From positions 20,941,784-21,005,783 of the forward strand of contig NW_023602073.1 of NCBI RefSeq assembly GCF_014898055.3: 64,000 bases of DNA, in the 5' to 3' direction. Positions 10,726 to 21,225 of this stretch are shown piece by piece (the stretch's first letter is position 1; each line of letters opens with the position of its first letter). Source of the stretch: Talpa occidentalis (Eukaryota; Chordata; Mammalia; Eulipotyphla; Talpidae). The notes under the pieces were generated by a model. The model saw nothing but the letters and a program-made list of their open reading frames with translations. It ran no database searches and was not told the DNA's origin. Made by a program: the position numbers and the translations under genes.

Positions 10726-11658
10726 ATGGCTAATTTCACTCTGAGTGGGTTTCTTCTGATGGGGTTTTCTGCCAAGCCTGAACTAGAACTTGTCCACGCT
10801 TCTCTGTTCTTAATCTTATACACGGTGGCAGTAATTGGCAATCTCCTCATTATCACCGCAACTTCCATGGACAATAGTCTCCACTCACCTATGTATTTCT
10901 TCCTGAAACATCTCTCCTTCCTGGACCTGTGCTACATTTCCGTGACTGTACCAAGGTCCATTTACAACTCTTTCATGCATAGTGGCTACATTTCCATAGG
11001 GGAATGCATAGTGCAGGGTTTTGCTTTTGTTCTTTGTAGCTCTGCTGAGCTCTCCATGCTGACAGTGATGTCTTACGATCGCTACGTGGCCATCTGCCTT
11101 CCACTGCGCTACGAAATCATCATGGATGTCAGCACCTGTGTCCACGGAGTCCTAGGTGTCTGGGTCAGTGGGGTAATTTCTGGAACCATGCACACAGCTG
11201 CCATTTTCTCTATGCACTTCTGTAGTTCCAAGGTTCACCAATTCTTCTGTGACATCCCCCAGCTCCTAAAACTCACTTGTTCTAATGAGTATATCAGTGA
11301 GGTTGGGGTCAGTGGCTTCTTAGCTATTGTGGCCTTTCTTTGTGTCACCTTCATTGGACTGTCTTACACAAAGATATTCTCTACTGTGCTGAGGATGCCT
11401 TCTGCTGAGGGCAGAGCTAAGGCCTTTTCTACTTGCCTTCCCCATCTTGCTGTTGTTTTATTATTCATTTCCACCGGTGTCTTTGAGTTTCTCAAGCCTC
11501 CTTCTAACTCTTCTAGTGCACTGGATATTTTACTCACTATTATGTACACAGTTGTGCCCCCAACACTCAACCCAATGATCTACAGCCTGAGAAATCAATC
11601 CATAAAGGCAGCTCTAAGAAGGGTTTTCCAAAGAAGAAAAGCTGACCTCTTTTGTTGA
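10726..11658 (+). CDS. Olfactory receptor, class II, OR14-like (intact, 310 aa)
   Basis: This is an odorant-binding seven-helix GPCR expected in the ciliary membrane of olfactory neurons, coupling to G-olf. The single exon is intact, and 310 residues is normal for the family. Visible hallmarks are an N-glycosylation site NFT at residues 3-5, IGN in helix 1, LHSPMYFFL at the ICL1/helix 2 border, MSYDRYVAICLPL at the end of helix 3, paired extracellular cysteines (ECIVQ; HFCSS; FFCD), KAFSTCLPHL at helix 6 and LNPMIYSLRN in helix 7. The LPL and CLPHL variants and QFFCDIPQLLKL recall the OR14 family. The start is taken at MANFT rather than the upstream ATG at 10618, because a splice acceptor ends at 10699. 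Compared with its tandem paralogue at 19369 there are about 43 differences in 311 aligned positions, and one residue of extracellular loop 2 is missing. The species orthologue is not determined. Confidence 0.93.
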   Translation: MANFTLSGFLLMGFSAKPELELVHASLFLILYTVAVIGNLLIITATSMDNSLHSPMYFFLKHLSFLDLCYISVTVPRSIYNSFMHSGYISIGECIVQGFAFVLCSSAELSMLTVMSYDRYVAICLPLRYEIIMDVSTCVHGVLGVWVSGVISGTMHTAAIFSMHFCSSKVHQFFCDIPQLLKLTCSNEYISEVGVSGFLAIVAFLCVTFIGLSYTKIFSTVLRMPSAEGRAKAFSTCLPHLAVVLLFISTGVFEFLKPPSNSSSALDILLTIMYTVVPPTLNPMIYSLRNQSIKAALRRVFQRRKADLFC

Positions 11659-11849
11659 TGAACATTTGTTAATTCTTATTTGGGAGTTAAGTGCAAAATA
11701 TATTGGGAAAACATAACAGAGGCCACCAACACATTAAAGTTAAATAAGACAATGTTATAGAAAATACATTTTTAAAATATGCCAGGTATTTTATTTGTTC
11801 AAATTATATAACTTTAATTCAAGAATTGGTTTATAATGTTCTTCATGAT

Positions 11850-12146
11850 TTAAGGGTATAAGTTCACATATCTTCAGCTATATTTCACCCCAAAGCATCA
11901 TAATCCTTCACCAAAAATCCATTGGGTCCCTCCTCTCCAATAACTTCCCAACTCAGAGCCTCCTACTCTGGTAGACTCATTCTTCAATCAGATTTCTCAG
12001 ATTTATTTTGATTTAGTGTTGTTTTTCCCTTTGCTTTACTTCTCTATATTCTACATATGAGTGAAATCATTTGGTATTTGTCTGTTTTCTTTTAGCATCA
12101 ACCCCTTTAGTTCTATTTATGTTGTCACAGGTTATCATAGTTCATT
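11850..12146 (-). mobile_element. Older L1 3'-end fragment, hosting a younger L1
   Basis: TTCTACATATGAGTGAAATC and ATTTGGTATTTGTCTG near 12049-12080 are the minus-strand L1 3' end. The text appears to resume after the younger insertion with ATAGCTGAGTAG near 12980. Confidence 0.6.
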
Positions 12147-12149
12147 TTT

Positions 12150-12960
12150 TTGTTTATTTTTTTTATTTTATATAATTCTTACATCATTTTCATTTTTGCA
12201 CAATTTATGCATTTTCTTTTGGTTATATTCCCCATATAATCCCCACCCCCCTTATTTTGACCCAAATCCCTCCTCTTGTCCCCTCAAACTCCCCTTTGTG
12301 TGTCTCTGGTTTATAGTTGCTTGTTGATTTTGATTTTTTTCTTTATTATAATTAGTCTTTTTCCTGGACCCTTATTTAGGTTTTCTAAATTCCTGCTATA
12401 AGTGAGACCATCTGTTATTTTTCTTTTTCTTTCTGGCTTATTTCACTGAGTATGATCCCTTCCAACTCCATCCATTTGCTGCAAATTGCATGAGTTTATC
12501 TCTTTCGATTGCTGAGTAATATTCCATTGTATATATGTACCACATCTCCAAAGAGGAAATGCAAATGTCCAATAGCATATGAAAAAATACTCAACATCAC
12601 TTGTAATCAGGGAAATGCAAATCAAAACTTCAGTGAGATACCATCTCACACCAGTGAGAATGGCACATATTAAAAAAACTAGCAACAACAAATGTTGGTG
12701 AGGATGTGGAGAAAAAGAAACTCTCCTGCACTGCTGATGGGAGTGCAAAATGGTCCAGCCATTATGGAAAGTTGTGTGGAGATTCCTCAACCTACTAAAG
12801 ATAGAGCTTCCATATGATCCAGCAATTCCACTCCTCTATTTACCCAAAGGATACAGAAACATTAATTCAAAAGGGCACGTGCACCCCTATGATTATAGCA
12901 GCACTATTTGCAATAGCTATGGAAACAACCCAAATGCCCAAAATTAGATGACTGGATCAT
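12150..12960 (-). mobile_element. 5'-truncated L1 with 5' inversion (twin priming)
   Basis: Bases 12150-12546 are the L1 3' end on the minus strand, with GCTGAGTAATATTCCATTGT near 12511. At about 12546 the orientation flips, and 12547-12960 is the directly upstream L1 segment on the plus strand: AATGTTGGTGAGGATGTGGA, CATATGATCCAGCAATTCCA and finally GATGACTGGATCA. In L1 order the end of the flipped piece abuts the start of the other piece, which is the product expected from twin priming. Open frames here are L1 shadows. Confidence 0.85.
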
Positions 12961-12984
12961 TGTTGTTTTTTTTTTTTTTATAGC

Positions 12985-13845
12985 TGAGTAGAAAAAAATG
13001 TGTGTTTTTAAACATTAAATATGACTAAATATTTTAAACTTTAAATATGACTAAAGAAATAGAAATAATATTGAAAGAATCATGTGCTAAGAAAAAGATA
13101 CACTTGAAAAAAATTGTAAATACTTGTGTTAATATAACATTAATGATCAAAATTTAAAATTTATTGACTGGATTAATCAGCAGATAAAACAAGGAAAGAC
13201 AGAGTTAGTGAATTCGAAAGTTGGTAATCAAATGTAATAATATGATTTTGCACTGAAATTTAAATGAAAATAGAAAACCTCTCTTAAAAAGAGAGATTCA
13301 GTCATAAATAATAGAAGAGTTTAACATTATCCCATTAAATTTTTCCAAGTATATATTTGATCAATTTTCCCCATTATTTCCCATTATTTGATGAATTGGC
13401 ATTAGGATATATAAAAATAATTCCTACATGTTTTAGAATTACTATAAATATAAATCTTTAGATTTGAAGAAAAAATATGGCCAGTAAGTAAATTGAATTC
13501 ACAAGTATGGTATCCCACTGAATCTATTAAAAACCAAGGACAAAAATGTTAACAATTATAATAAAAACCTTATTATATCTTCTGCATTCAGTAATCCATT
13601 TTAAAATTGTTTTTACATATGATGGAAAGTATAAATTGTGGTTTACTTTATTCATAGGGTTATCCAACTGAATCAATATGACTTGTTGAGAAATATTTTT
13701 CTGTTAAGGTCAGATGATGATATAGGTGTGGGAATTATAAATGTTAAATTGATGTGTTTATGCTTACAATATCAAACTCTAAATTATTTTTACTCCCTAA
13801 TCTTCCCTTCTCTTCCTTTCTGGCAACCACTAATTTGTCTTATAG
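12985..13845. other. Gene-free AT-rich stretch between the OR units
   Basis: No gene, named repeat or structured element is recognised. Confidence 0.5.
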
Positions 13846-13849
13846 TCTA

Positions 13850-14090
13850 AAAGAATGTTTTGTTTAATTTAGTTCATGTATTTGTTTGGTTTTGCTGTAC
13901 ACAGCATTGTGAATGAAATCATAGTGTTTGTCTTTCTCCTTCTGACTTACATCACTAGCTGAATTGCCCTCTGGACCCATCCCTGTTGCTGTAAATGGGA
14001 AGATTTCAATTATTACTGAGTAGCATTCCATCCCATATATATACTATATCTTCTTTATCCATTTATCTGTCCATGTACACAGTTCTTGCC
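13850..14090 (-). mobile_element. Old L1 3'-end fragment
   Basis: TGAATGAAATCATAGTGTTTG, TGACTTACATCACTAGCTGA and ACTGAGTAGCATTCCATCCC near 13910-14035 are a diverged minus-strand L1 end. Confidence 0.7.
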
Positions 14091-15737
14091 TATTGACTAA
14101 AATTCAATAAAAGAGAGCCATAAAGGGCTTATTAGAGGGTTGAAAATTATCTGAGGAATACTGAAAACAAAAAGTAAACAGACAAGGGAATGTAATCATG
14201 TTATAAACAATGATATGACTATTAAATAAGGTAATCAAAATAGAGAGGTTATTGATATTAATTATTTAAAATCCATCTATATGTTGTTGATGGGAGATGA
14301 ATTATTTAGATTTGTAAATGACATGACAACTGCCTAACCAGAGGTGAAAAATGAAATAATTGTAAGAGATAAATTATGAAATAGGGGAATATATAGGAGT
14401 AAATCTATGTAAATTTGAATTTGTTAAAAAGTTGTCAAATATGACACAAGAAGCAGGAGTAAATAAGGACAACAAATAAATTAGATTTTACCAACAATAA
14501 ACACCTCTGTGTATAAAAGGATCCTATCAAGAATGAAAAAAAAAATATTTAGAGTGGGGGAAAAAATAGTTCCTCATGTTGAAATGGAAGAATTCTTAAT
14601 ATCAACAAAATATAAAAATATAAAACTTGCTGGCAATTTAAATATATAGTCACATTAAGAATGACGTAGCACCATAATGGCAGTGTATGAATCAATTCAC
14701 AGTAACAAAGCTTAACTGACAGAAGTACTAAAAACTATTAGACATAATATGTTAATGGATACACAATGTAAAAACTGGTAAATTGTGACATCACACCATG
14801 AAATGTGGAAGGGCATATAAAAAAGTAGAGATTTTGCATGCAATGGAAATCAAGTTACCAGTTTAAAATAAATTATTATAAATTATTATATTATCAGTTG
14901 TTTTAGTTAAGACCCATGTATCCAAAAAGCAAAATTCTATCATAGATACACAAAAAATAAAGTGAAGCAAACTAAGCAAAACATTATGGTAAAGCATCAA
15001 ATCACAGAAACCAATTCTCAAGATGGTCATAGAAGTCCTTACTTATTAATAACTTAATTGTAAGTAAATTTTCCCATCAAAAGAAAACTCTATGTTGACA
15101 CTATGTTGTAAGTTGTGTGACTAAATAGATTTAAAAAACACCCAACTCTAAGACAATAGACATCTAATTATAAGATTAATTAGTTTTGGAAATCTATTGT
15201 AGAGTAGATGATGATTATGGTTACTTATAATTGTTTTTATATAATTGAAAGTTGCTAACAGAGTAAAGAAGATGTTCTCAAAATAAAAAAGAAATACGGA
15301 TTTATGTGACATGAAGGATGAAGTAGCTAGTGCTACCATGACTACTACTTTACAATTATGTGTGTCGAATCAAATCATTGTTCATCTTAAATGTATACAA
15401 AGTTATATGTTAATAAATTTGGAATAAAAACCAAGATCCAACTAAAGGCTTTCTATGTGATACATACTTTACATTTATGGACTCTCATTCTCTGAAAGGA
15501 AAGGGAGGGAAAATGATATTTCATGTAAATGGAAAACAAAAGAGACACTTGCACCAGACAAAAGAGACAATAAGTCAAAAGCTTTAAGAAGAGACAAAAT
15601 CATTTTTACACAATGATAGAGATAGATTCATAAAGAGGTTGTAACAAATGTAAATCTATCTACACCCAACATCTAAGTGTTTTTAATTTAAAGCAAATGT
15701 TCAAAAATCTGAAGGCAGAATGAGAGCAACACACACA
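14091..15737. other. Gene-free AT-rich stretch between the OR units
   Basis: The stretch is very AT-rich, with no open frame of interest and no repeat that I can name. Confidence 0.5.
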
Positions 15738-15788
15738 CAAATAATAAGAAATATGTCTGATTTTTTCAGACATATTTCTTTGTTATTT
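15738..15788. repeat. Hairpin-forming short inverted repeat at the duplication edge
   Basis: Arms of about 22 bases (AAATAATAAGAAATATGTCTGA, and its complement with one extra or changed base) flank a loop of about five T. The right arm aligns with copy A near 6930, while the left arm does not, so the hairpin sits at the left edge of duplication copy B. Confidence 0.7.
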
Positions 15789-16442
15789 GGTCTATGTCAT
15801 CAGAAATCTATATATTTTTTCATTAACTAATAGAGAGGATTTATTCTCTAAATTAAGAAACTACATGTACTGAATGAATAACTTAAAACCTTGTATGCTA
15901 CTCTTAGTTCATAAAAGTGGATGCATTGATAACCAGTTGTAAGGTTTTTTAAAGTGATAGTTTACTTGGAAGCCAGGAGGATTCTATTTATTGGCATTTT
16001 TGGGACTGGAAAAGCTCACTTTTGTGAAATAACAAGATAAGACTTTTTTGTGATAATGGAATGCACAATGTCAACTCTTCTAATATGGACATAAACTTGA
16101 AACAATAAGTTTATTTTTAAATACTATATTTGTGCTAGACAAACCATAGGACACACATCCATGTTTCTTAAAAAATGACTATTTGTTACTTTCTCATCGA
16201 AAGTGAAATTAGATTGCCATTTAGAGGTATAAGATTAGGTTTTTTTATTTTTTGGACATATTGTTAGACAATATTAACTATAAATTAATTACATGTTAAT
16301 TCAATGAATAGAATGAAATTAAGACTTTATTGTGTATATCTAAATCTAACATACAATAAAAACATTTTTCAATAATTTGGTCCAATAAACACAAAAATGC
16401 TGAAATTACAGGTGACCAGGAGTGATCATTATATCAACTCAG

Positions 16443-16724
16443 GGGGTCTTCCCGGTGGCGCAGCAGGTTGAGCACAGTGCTGTGAAGCTGTCCGCAGCCT
16501 CTGCAGCGCGGGTTTGATTCCCAGCCAGCCAGAGAGATTCCCACATGGCGGAGCACGGCTTGCCCACTGCTCCTGTCTTGCCCACTGCTCCCCTCAGCGG
16601 TGTTTTCGGTCTTTCTGCCTGTTCTACTCCCCGCCCTGTCTCCGGTGAATTCTCTCGCCCTCCCAGCCTCTGGCCTGTACCTCAGTTCTTGTGTAAATAA
16701 ATAAATAAATCTTAAAAAAAAAAA
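16443..16724 (+). mobile_element. tRNA-derived T+ SINE, only in duplication copy B
   Basis: The TSD ATCAACTCAG lies at 16433-16442 and 16725-16734. The head is the 'gagcacagtgctgtgaagctg' variant with a good B box (GGTTTGATTCC). The body has a short internal duplication of TTGCCCACTGCTCC. It is absent from copy A, so it inserted after the OR duplication. Confidence 0.9.
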
Positions 16725-16944
16725 ATCAACTCAGAAGAGACATCAAGATAAAAATAAATCGACTCAGGACTAATCAAGATAATTTAAAGTTTTGCTCCCA
16801 GGGTATTTACAAAGAACCCCAAATACCCAGAACACTCAGAAACTCTGTACCAAAGAGATTTCATAGTCTAATCTCCAGGGGCCAAAGAAGGATTGAAATG
16901 GATTTATTTTTTCCTCCACAGTTCATATTTTTCTGAATGTGACT

Positions 16945-17030
16945 AAATTTCAGAGATCAGGACTTTGAGCTAAATGTCAGCTGCTCATGTTCTTGTTCTG
17001 TTGAGGGAAGAATTTCTTGCATATGCTCTG
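16945..17030 (+). promoter_or_regulatory. Candidate 5' noncoding exon 1 of the second OR gene, with splice donor
   Basis: The block AGGACTTTGAGCTAAATGTC through ATATGCTCTG is shared with copy A and ends at a donor, GTGAGT, at 17031-17036. An acceptor at 19339 would close an intron of about 2.3 kb. The exon start is not determined. Confidence 0.5.
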
Positions 17031-18064
17031 GTGAGTTTCCTTAGGCTCTTAAAGAATAAATTACATGGAATAATAAAAACCCCACATGTTCCTGGGTTTG
17101 AGTGGGTGAGAGAGCCAGTCACTACCATTTAACTTGAAATACATGAAACATGTATGAACTACGAGTATTTTAATGGACATTAGGAATCTTGGAGAGAACT
17201 TTGTAAATTCATTCCATTACAGAAAAAAAAAAAAATGGAGTGCAATTTCCACCCCCCTAGCAATGCCTTATGTTATGTGACCATCATAGAAGTAACTCAG
17301 TGTGAATGTGTTTCAGGATAATGTTGTTTGATAGTCTTTGTGTTCATATTATCCATCGACTCTTATAATATTGATGTGAGTTGTGAGATACTTTGCACAT
17401 CAGCTATTACCAATAAAAACAAGGTATGGTAAAAAATTAAAAATTTGAGAATAAATCAAATATTTTAATAAGAGCAAAACAACCACATTTTCCATCTTCA
17501 CATGGTAAGAATCAAAAGGAACCGTAAGTAAAGACTGAAAGAACATGAAAAAAAAGACCAACTTCTAGTCATAACCAGTTGCCCAGTCATCTGATTTAAA
17601 TGATTAGAGAAATTTTTGAGTTACAAAAAGTTCAAGAAGATTTGGAATGGACAAGTGAATGGTCAATTTTTTCTATAAATGTAGAGAAAAGGATTTACAA
17701 CAAAATAACTGGTAAAATCATTAAATATATCATAAAATTGTTAACATAAACTTTGTCATGTTTTAAAAATATTATATCCACCTAAACACTAAATATAAAT
17801 GTTTAGAAGCTTCTATCACTCTCAGCTTCTAATAAATCATTCCAGGTACATCATGAATTTCAGACTGAAAAACTGAAAAGGAGGGTCATTTTTCTGTGCA
17901 TCTCAAGTCAAGCTAACAAATCTATCAACCAGCAATAAACATAATCATTCACTTGGCATTCGTTAATAATTATTATAGTTATGTGTTTCATTTCCCTAGA
18001 CTCTTTATTCAGTGCTTATTCCATTCCTGTGTATTTACATATGTTGAGAGCATAAAGTGTTTAT

Positions 18065-18530
18065 AATATAATTTCTTATTTCTTTGTCAGAATGTAGTGA
18101 TCAAATTCCATTTCATAAAGAATACTTCATAATGATGATTTTCAAGAGTACCTAAAATATTATCATGAAAATATTTTTAGAATTTGTCAATAGAGTTTGC
18201 TGAGCTAATTTGAAATGAACATAGTTTTTTTTAACACTATCAAATAACTGAAATATTATCTAATAGAAAGTGACAAGGTTTAAGTTGCAGGTTACTTCAA
18301 GTCTCTGCTAAATAATTTGCTGTTTACTAGAAAGTATGCACAAAATTATGAACATACTACTTGCATATTTTAAGTTTATTTCTGTATCTATTTCATGAAA
18401 TAAGTATTACATTTATTATTTTTTGATTTTATTATTTTGCTGAAGTAACATTTGTTTACAACACTGTATATGATTTAGGGGTCTAGGGTTACACCTTTAG
18501 ATGTCTTTTTTTTGGTAGTCAAACTGAGTA
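18065..18530 (-). mobile_element. Insertion private to copy B, partly L1-like
   Basis: Copy A continues directly across this point (about 9935). Within the insert, TTTATTATTTTGCTGAAG, GTTTACAACACTGTATATGA and TAGGGGTCTAGGG near 18425-18490 resemble the 3' end of an old L1 on the minus strand. The remainder is unassigned. Confidence 0.45.
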
Positions 18531-19325
18531 TTTGTATTTTATTCTTAATTAATGTGTTGGATACAAATTGATGTTTCATAGTTGATTTACATTTTATTTA
18601 ACTAGGAGTTAAAATAGATGATATTTCCATGTGTGTATTAGTTCTATTATTTCTTACAAAAGTATCCTGGGGGAAAGTCTGTTCTTTTCCATTTCCCTTG
18701 GGAAATTAGTATTTTTCACCACTTTTTATGATATTTTATGTAAATGATAATGGTTGTTTATAGCTATAATTATTGCATACATATCAAATTGGCAATTCAT
18801 AATTTTATTTATTAGGAAAATAAACATTTAGTTAGTTGAAAAAATCATGAGGAATTTTTCATCTCCTATAATAAACAAAATTATTAAATTTAAATGACAG
18901 AAACATTGTAATTGGAGTGGTATATGAATAGATAGGATGATGAATGGAAATTAATGGGTAGTTAACAAACATTTACACATGTGAGTATTTGAGCTATATA
19001 AAACTTTGCAATAGAAATCCAAATTCAGTGCTCCATATTCCCATTAGCAAGATTATATGTTTTACTAATTCTATTAAATACATACCTTTTTCCTTTTCTT
19101 TGATTGAAATAGACAATAATGAAATTTATAATCTCCTTACCCATGTTTCCATGACTGAATGTAAGTGATTAAAATTGGTTGACTTTATTAGTATACATGA
19201 TTATTAGAAGGACTGTCACATTAATGATGAAGTGGTGAATTCTTCAAGTGATTTCTTGCCTAATTTCATTGAGTCCAAGGTGGGTTAGGTGGTTAAGTAA
19301 TAGAAATTTTCTTTTCAATGGTTCC

Positions 19326-19339
19326 ATATTGTCTTGCAG
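19326..19339 (+). promoter_or_regulatory. Predicted splice acceptor before the second OR coding exon
   Basis: ATATTGTCTTGCAG ends at 19339, 29 bp before the ATG and aligned with the acceptor of the first OR. The ATG at 19318 would lie in the intron and is not used as the start. Confidence 0.6.
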
Positions 19340-19368
19340 CCAACTTCGCTGGGAAATTAAGAAGGACT

Positions 19369-20304
19369 ATGGCTAATTTCACTATGAGTGGATTTCTTCT
19401 GATGGGATTTTCTGCCAACCCTGAGCTAGGACTCTTCCATGCTTCTCTGTTTTTAGTTTTATACATGGTGGCATTAACTGGCAATATCCTCATTATCACT
19501 GCAGTTTCCATGGACAATAGTCTCCACTCACCTATGTATTTCTTCCTGAAACATCTCTCCTTCCTGGATCTGTGCTACATTTCCGTGACTGTACCAAGGT
19601 CCATTTACAACTCTTTCATGCATAGTGGGTATATCTCCATAGGTGAATGCATAGTGCAGTGTTTTGCTTTAATTCTTTGTAGCTCTGCTGAGCTCTCCAT
19701 GCTGACAGTGATGTCTTACGATCGCTACGTGGCCATCTGCCTTCCCCTGCACTACGAAATCATCATGGATGTCAGCACCTGTGTTCACGGGGTCTCTGGA
19801 GTCTGGGTCAGTGGGGTCATTTCTGGAACCATGCACACAGTTGCGACTTTCTCCATGCACTTCTGTGGTTCCCATATCATTCACCAGTTCTTCTGTGACA
19901 TCCCCCAGCTCCTGAAACTCTCTTGTGCTAATGAATATATCAGAGAGATTGGGGTCACTTGCTTTGTAGCTATTATGGTCTTTCTTTGTGTCACCTTAAT
20001 TGGACTGTCCTATATCCAGATATTCTCTACCGTGCTGAGGATGCCATCTGCTGAGGGTAGAACTAAGGCCTTTTCCACTTGCCTTCCCCACCTCGCTGTT
20101 GTCATTTTATTCATTTCAACTGGTGTCTTTGAGTTTCTGAAGCCACCTTCTGACTCTCCTAGTGCACTGGACATTTTACTCACTATTATGTACACAGTTG
20201 TGCCCCCAATACTCAATCCGATGATCTATAGTCTGAGAAATAAAGCTATAAAGGCAGCGCTAAGAAAGGTTTTCCAAAGAACAAAAGCTGACCTCTCTTG
20301 TTGA
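19369..20304 (+). CDS. Olfactory receptor, class II, OR14-like (intact, 311 aa)
   Basis: This is the tandem paralogue of the OR at 10726 with the same predicted role. The exon is intact, with NFT at residues 3-5, TGN in helix 1, LHSPMYFFL, MSYDRYVAICLPL, HFCGSHIIHQFFCD in extracellular loop 2, KAFSTCLPHL and LNPMIYSLRN. Loop 2 has the family-typical length, so the one-residue difference is a loss in the upstream paralogue. Differences concentrate in helix 1, loop 2, helix 5 and the tail, whereas SMDNSLHSPMYFFLKH through ISIGECIVQ is identical. The start is MANFT, following the splice acceptor at 19339. OR14 membership is from remembered motifs, and a tree is needed for a subfamily name. Confidence 0.93.
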   Translation: MANFTMSGFLLMGFSANPELGLFHASLFLVLYMVALTGNILIITAVSMDNSLHSPMYFFLKHLSFLDLCYISVTVPRSIYNSFMHSGYISIGECIVQCFALILCSSAELSMLTVMSYDRYVAICLPLHYEIIMDVSTCVHGVSGVWVSGVISGTMHTVATFSMHFCGSHIIHQFFCDIPQLLKLSCANEYIREIGVTCFVAIMVFLCVTLIGLSYIQIFSTVLRMPSAEGRTKAFSTCLPHLAVVILFISTGVFEFLKPPSDSPSALDILLTIMYTVVPPILNPMIYSLRNKAIKAALRKVFQRTKADLSC

Positions 20305-20440
20305 TGCACATCTGTTAATTCTTAGTTGGGAGATAAGTTCAAAATATATTGGAAAAATATATTGATAACATAGCTCACCAAGATATTATAGCTAAGTGAG
20401 ACAATGAGTATAAGAAATACATGTTTATTTTCATTTATCC

Positions 20441-20985
20441 ATACAGTGTATTTGTTAAAATGATATAGTTTTTAATTCGGGTATTGGTTGACTTATCAAG
20501 GCAGACAGACAGCATCTAATTACATAATTTCATGTGAAAAAAAGATAGTTTGTAAAATAGCTACATATTAAATACGCTGTTGAGGGACTTCAAAATTTAC
20601 ATGAATAAAGGATTAGCAAAGGCCTGGGGTAGAAATGGAATGTGAACATTGGCCTCCTGGGGACTATGACAGGGCAGCAAGGCAGCACTACAATGAGCTC
20701 TGAAATTTGTTCCTTTTCATAAGATGGCTGGTCCCATCTTACTCTTGATCAGGCAATCTCACTGGTGAGTGGCTGAACATTTCACTTTGACCACATCTGA
20801 GGAAAGAAATCAACACTGGAGAGACACCAATATTGATATAATCAGAGGCAAAGAAGAAGAAAGGAGAGGGACTGACATAATAACAAGAATTCAAACTTTT
20901 GACAAGATCTGTTGATTGCTTTTGCAAGTGTCTTTTTCCTAATTTATCTGTTATTCTCCTTCCAATAACATGCTCTCTTGATTAC
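20441..20985. other. Gene-free stretch after the second OR
   Basis: No gene or named repeat is seen. Confidence 0.5.
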
Positions 20986-21225
20986 ACTCATTTTGCAATA
21001 AATCTTGGAATGGGGAATATGATTTCTTCCTATCAGTACCTCAGTGCCTTCTAGACTATTCAAGGTTTAAAAAATTTGTCTAGAGCTGCAAAGGTATTTG
21101 TTGGGATTTTTATTGTGTTTATAATGAATCTATCCATTAAGTTGGAAAAAATTATCTTAAATTATTTTGTCTCTTGACAGTGTTCCCTAGTTTTCTACAT
21201 ACAAATTTGTACATTTTTTTGTTGG
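20986..21225 (-). mobile_element. Old L1 ORF2 fragment
   Basis: TTTTTATTGTGTTTATAATGAATCTATCCATTAAGTTGG-like text (about 21105-21145) and the neighbouring segment read as diverged L1 ORF2 on the minus strand. Confidence 0.5.

Larger units (their letters stand above)
6925..11760 (+). repeat. Tandem segmental duplication, copy A (contains first OR gene)
   Basis: This segment aligns with 15760-20440. Matching landmarks run from the edge near 6925/15760 and GGATGCATTGAT (about 7081/15919), through the shared candidate exon 1 and the whole OR coding exon, to the 3' flank ending near AAAATATATTGG (11696/20341). The noncoding parts are clearly diverged and carry private indels, so the duplication is not recent. 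Copy A has about 1 kb (about 8705-9695) that copy B lacks. The edges are my estimate from manual alignment. Confidence 0.8.
15760..20440 (+). repeat. Tandem segmental duplication, copy B (contains second OR gene)
   Basis: This is the paralogous partner of 6925-11760, offset by about 8.64 kb at the coding exon. It carries a private SINE (16443-16724) and a private insertion of about 465 bp (about 18065-18530), and lacks about 1 kb found in copy A. Confidence 0.8.

Noticed and set aside
15738..15788. microRNA precursor
   Set aside because: The stem is only about 22 bp with a loop of about 5 T, too small for a typical precursor, and it is AT-rich at a duplication edge.
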